Source of the DNA: Roseateles oligotrophus
Lineage (GTDB): Bacteria > Pseudomonadota > Gammaproteobacteria > Burkholderiales > Burkholderiaceae_C
Reading direction: 5' to 3'
NCBI RefSeq assembly: GCF_014204525.1
Contig: NZ_JACHLP010000006.1
Span: 414,360 to 478,359 of the forward strand
Length of the DNA: 64,000 bases
Of this stretch, positions 63,130 to 64,000 are shown one piece after another. Numbering within the stretch: the stretch's first letter is position 1; every line of letters begins with the position of its first letter. The position numbers and the translations under genes are program-made. Below the pieces are notes generated by a model that saw only the letters and a program-made list of their open reading frames with translations, ran no database searches and was not told where the DNA came from.

Positions 63130-63238
63130 GCCGCGGGGCCCGCTTTTGGTGGTGGAATAGCGGGCGCGATCTTGATCCGATGGCAGGGGCGAGGCATCCG
63201 CGCCCCCAAAAAAACAAACTTTGAAGAGGACCCCCGCG

Positions 63239-64000
63239 ATGCAGCAGCGCAAGAGCAGTGTCTGGCTGGGCCAGATGGAGCGCGCCGTGGACGAGATCCT
63301 GGCCCGCGTCCAGGGCGAGATCGTGCTGGCCATTCCGCTCGGCATCGGCAAGCCCAACCCGCTGGTGAATGCGCTTTACCAAAGGGTCAAGGCCATGCCG
63401 GGGCGCCGCCTGCGCCTGATGACGGCCTTGTCGCTGGAACGGCCGGTGGGCAAGTCCGAGCTGGAACGCAATTTTCTGAAACCTCTGCTGGACCGGGTGT
63501 TTGAGGACTATCCCGATCTGGACTACGTCAAGGACGCGCGCGCCGGCCGCCTGCCGCCCAATATCGCCGTGCACGAGTTCTTTTTCAAGACCGGCGACTA
63601 CCTCGGTAACGCCCAGGCTCAGCAGCACTATGTCTGCAGCAATTACAGCTTGGTCGTGCGGGACATGATGATCCAGGGCGTGAACCTGGTCATGCAGGCG
63701 GTGGCGCCGGCCGCGCCGCTGCGGGCGGGTGGACCCAAGCGCCTGTCCCTGTCCTGCAATCCGGAGCTGAGCTTCGATCTGGTCGAGGGCTTGCGGGCGC
63801 AGGGGCGGCCGCTGCTGGCCGTGGCCATGGTCAACGAGCGGCTGCCCTTTTTTGGCGGCGCGGCCGAGGCGGGCGAGGGCTTCTTCGACCTGGTGCTGGA
63901 GGCGCCCGGCTGCAGCCATGCGGTGTTTGCGCCGCCCAATGCGGCCGTGGGCGGGGCGGACTACGCCATCGGCCTGCACGCCTCCAGTCTGGTGCCCGAC
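63239..64000 (+). CDS. Acetyl-CoA hydrolase/transferase family protein, N-terminal part
   Basis: The frame starts at ATG 63239 (GAAGAGGA upstream) and runs to the window edge: 254 residues, the gene continues beyond. The start (EIVLAIPLGIGKPNPLVNALYQ) and HEFFFKTGDYLGNAQAQQHYV, and the central VAMVNERLPFFGG, follow the CoA-transferase/hydrolase fold. Such enzymes move CoA between short-chain acids. The C-terminal catalytic Glu region is not in the window, so the class cannot be settled. It is 109 bp after the sigma gene, possibly the same transcript. Confidence 0.8.
   Translation, partial: MQQRKSSVWLGQMERAVDEILARVQGEIVLAIPLGIGKPNPLVNALYQRVKAMPGRRLRLMTALSLERPVGKSELERNFLKPLLDRVFEDYPDLDYVKDARAGRLPPNIAVHEFFFKTGDYLGNAQAQQHYVCSNYSLVVRDMMIQGVNLVMQAVAPAAPLRAGGPKRLSLSCNPELSFDLVEGLRAQGRPLLAVAMVNERLPFFGGAAEAGEGFFDLVLEAPGCSHAVFAPPNAAVGGADYAIGLHASSLVPD

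Noticed and set aside
1-64000. tRNA, rRNA, CRISPR array, riboswitch or transposase genes
   Set aside because: None was seen when reading the intergenic regions; repeats found are single inverted-repeat elements, not regularly spaced arrays.

Overview
This 64-kb window is GC-rich, densely coded chromosome. Gene content and order point to a free-living betaproteobacterium of the order Burkholderiales, probably near Roseateles, Pelomonas, Rubrivivax or Leptothrix. The pointers are zwf-hexR divergent from tal-pgi, pilB-pilC-pilD-coaE-zapD-yacG, a PEP-CTERM protein and gltIJKL. This placement rests on gene families and synteny only. I saw no rRNA, tRNA, CRISPR array, transposase or prophage gene. 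The mobile-like DNA consists of three short inverted-repeat elements.

Layout. 1-113: end of a STAS-domain gene. 128-5302: central sugar metabolism (hexR, zwf; tal, pgi) around a shared 287-bp control region. 5346-6059: hairpin repeat and a HAD hydrolase. 6048-11708: yacG, zapD, coaE and the type IV pilus genes pilD, pilC, pilB on the minus strand. 11985-26613: a large chemotaxis locus. A membrane chemoreceptor and a plus-strand CheY stand at one end. A ten-gene minus-strand operon follows: CheZ-like, cheY, STAS, cheA, two receptors, cheW, cheR, cheD, cheB. 27095-28351: glycine-zipper lipoprotein and HNH nuclease. 28735-36480: a fatty-acid beta-oxidation cluster (tetR, acyl-CoA dehydrogenase, DUF2147 protein, HAD-ECH fusion, thiolase, enoyl-CoA hydratase/isomerase). 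36487-44393: a six-gene minus-strand signalling operon (EAL-REC protein, a 58-codon ORF, HDOD protein, REC-HD-GYP protein, REC protein, histidine kinase). 44571-47581: thioesterase, Atm1-type ABC exporter and PEP-CTERM protein. 47802-52075: LysR regulator and glutamate/aspartate ABC transporter. 52160-54120: VOC protein, AraC-type regulator and DMT permease. 54224-58544: pyrC, a DUF3025 gene, a trypsin-like protease and an FHA membrane protein. 58549-61536: cysK and a secreted amidohydrolase. 61992-64000: an ArsI-like VOC protein, a SigZ-type ECF sigma factor and the start of an acetyl-CoA hydrolase/transferase gene.

How the parts work together. The pilus motor genes and the complete chemotaxis set suggest a surface-motile or swimming, chemotactic cell. 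The EAL/HD-GYP/HDOD operon is a likely link between a soluble histidine kinase and cyclic-di-GMP-dependent behaviour. The less ordinary parts are a CheZ-like protein with a DxxxQ phosphatase motif and an FF tail shared with one receptor; three related receiver domains in one operon, with a translationally coupled small ORF; and an arsI-sigZ pair rich in vicinal cysteines, preceded by an ECF-like promoter that sigZ might itself use. All functional assignments come from reading motifs; no database search was run.
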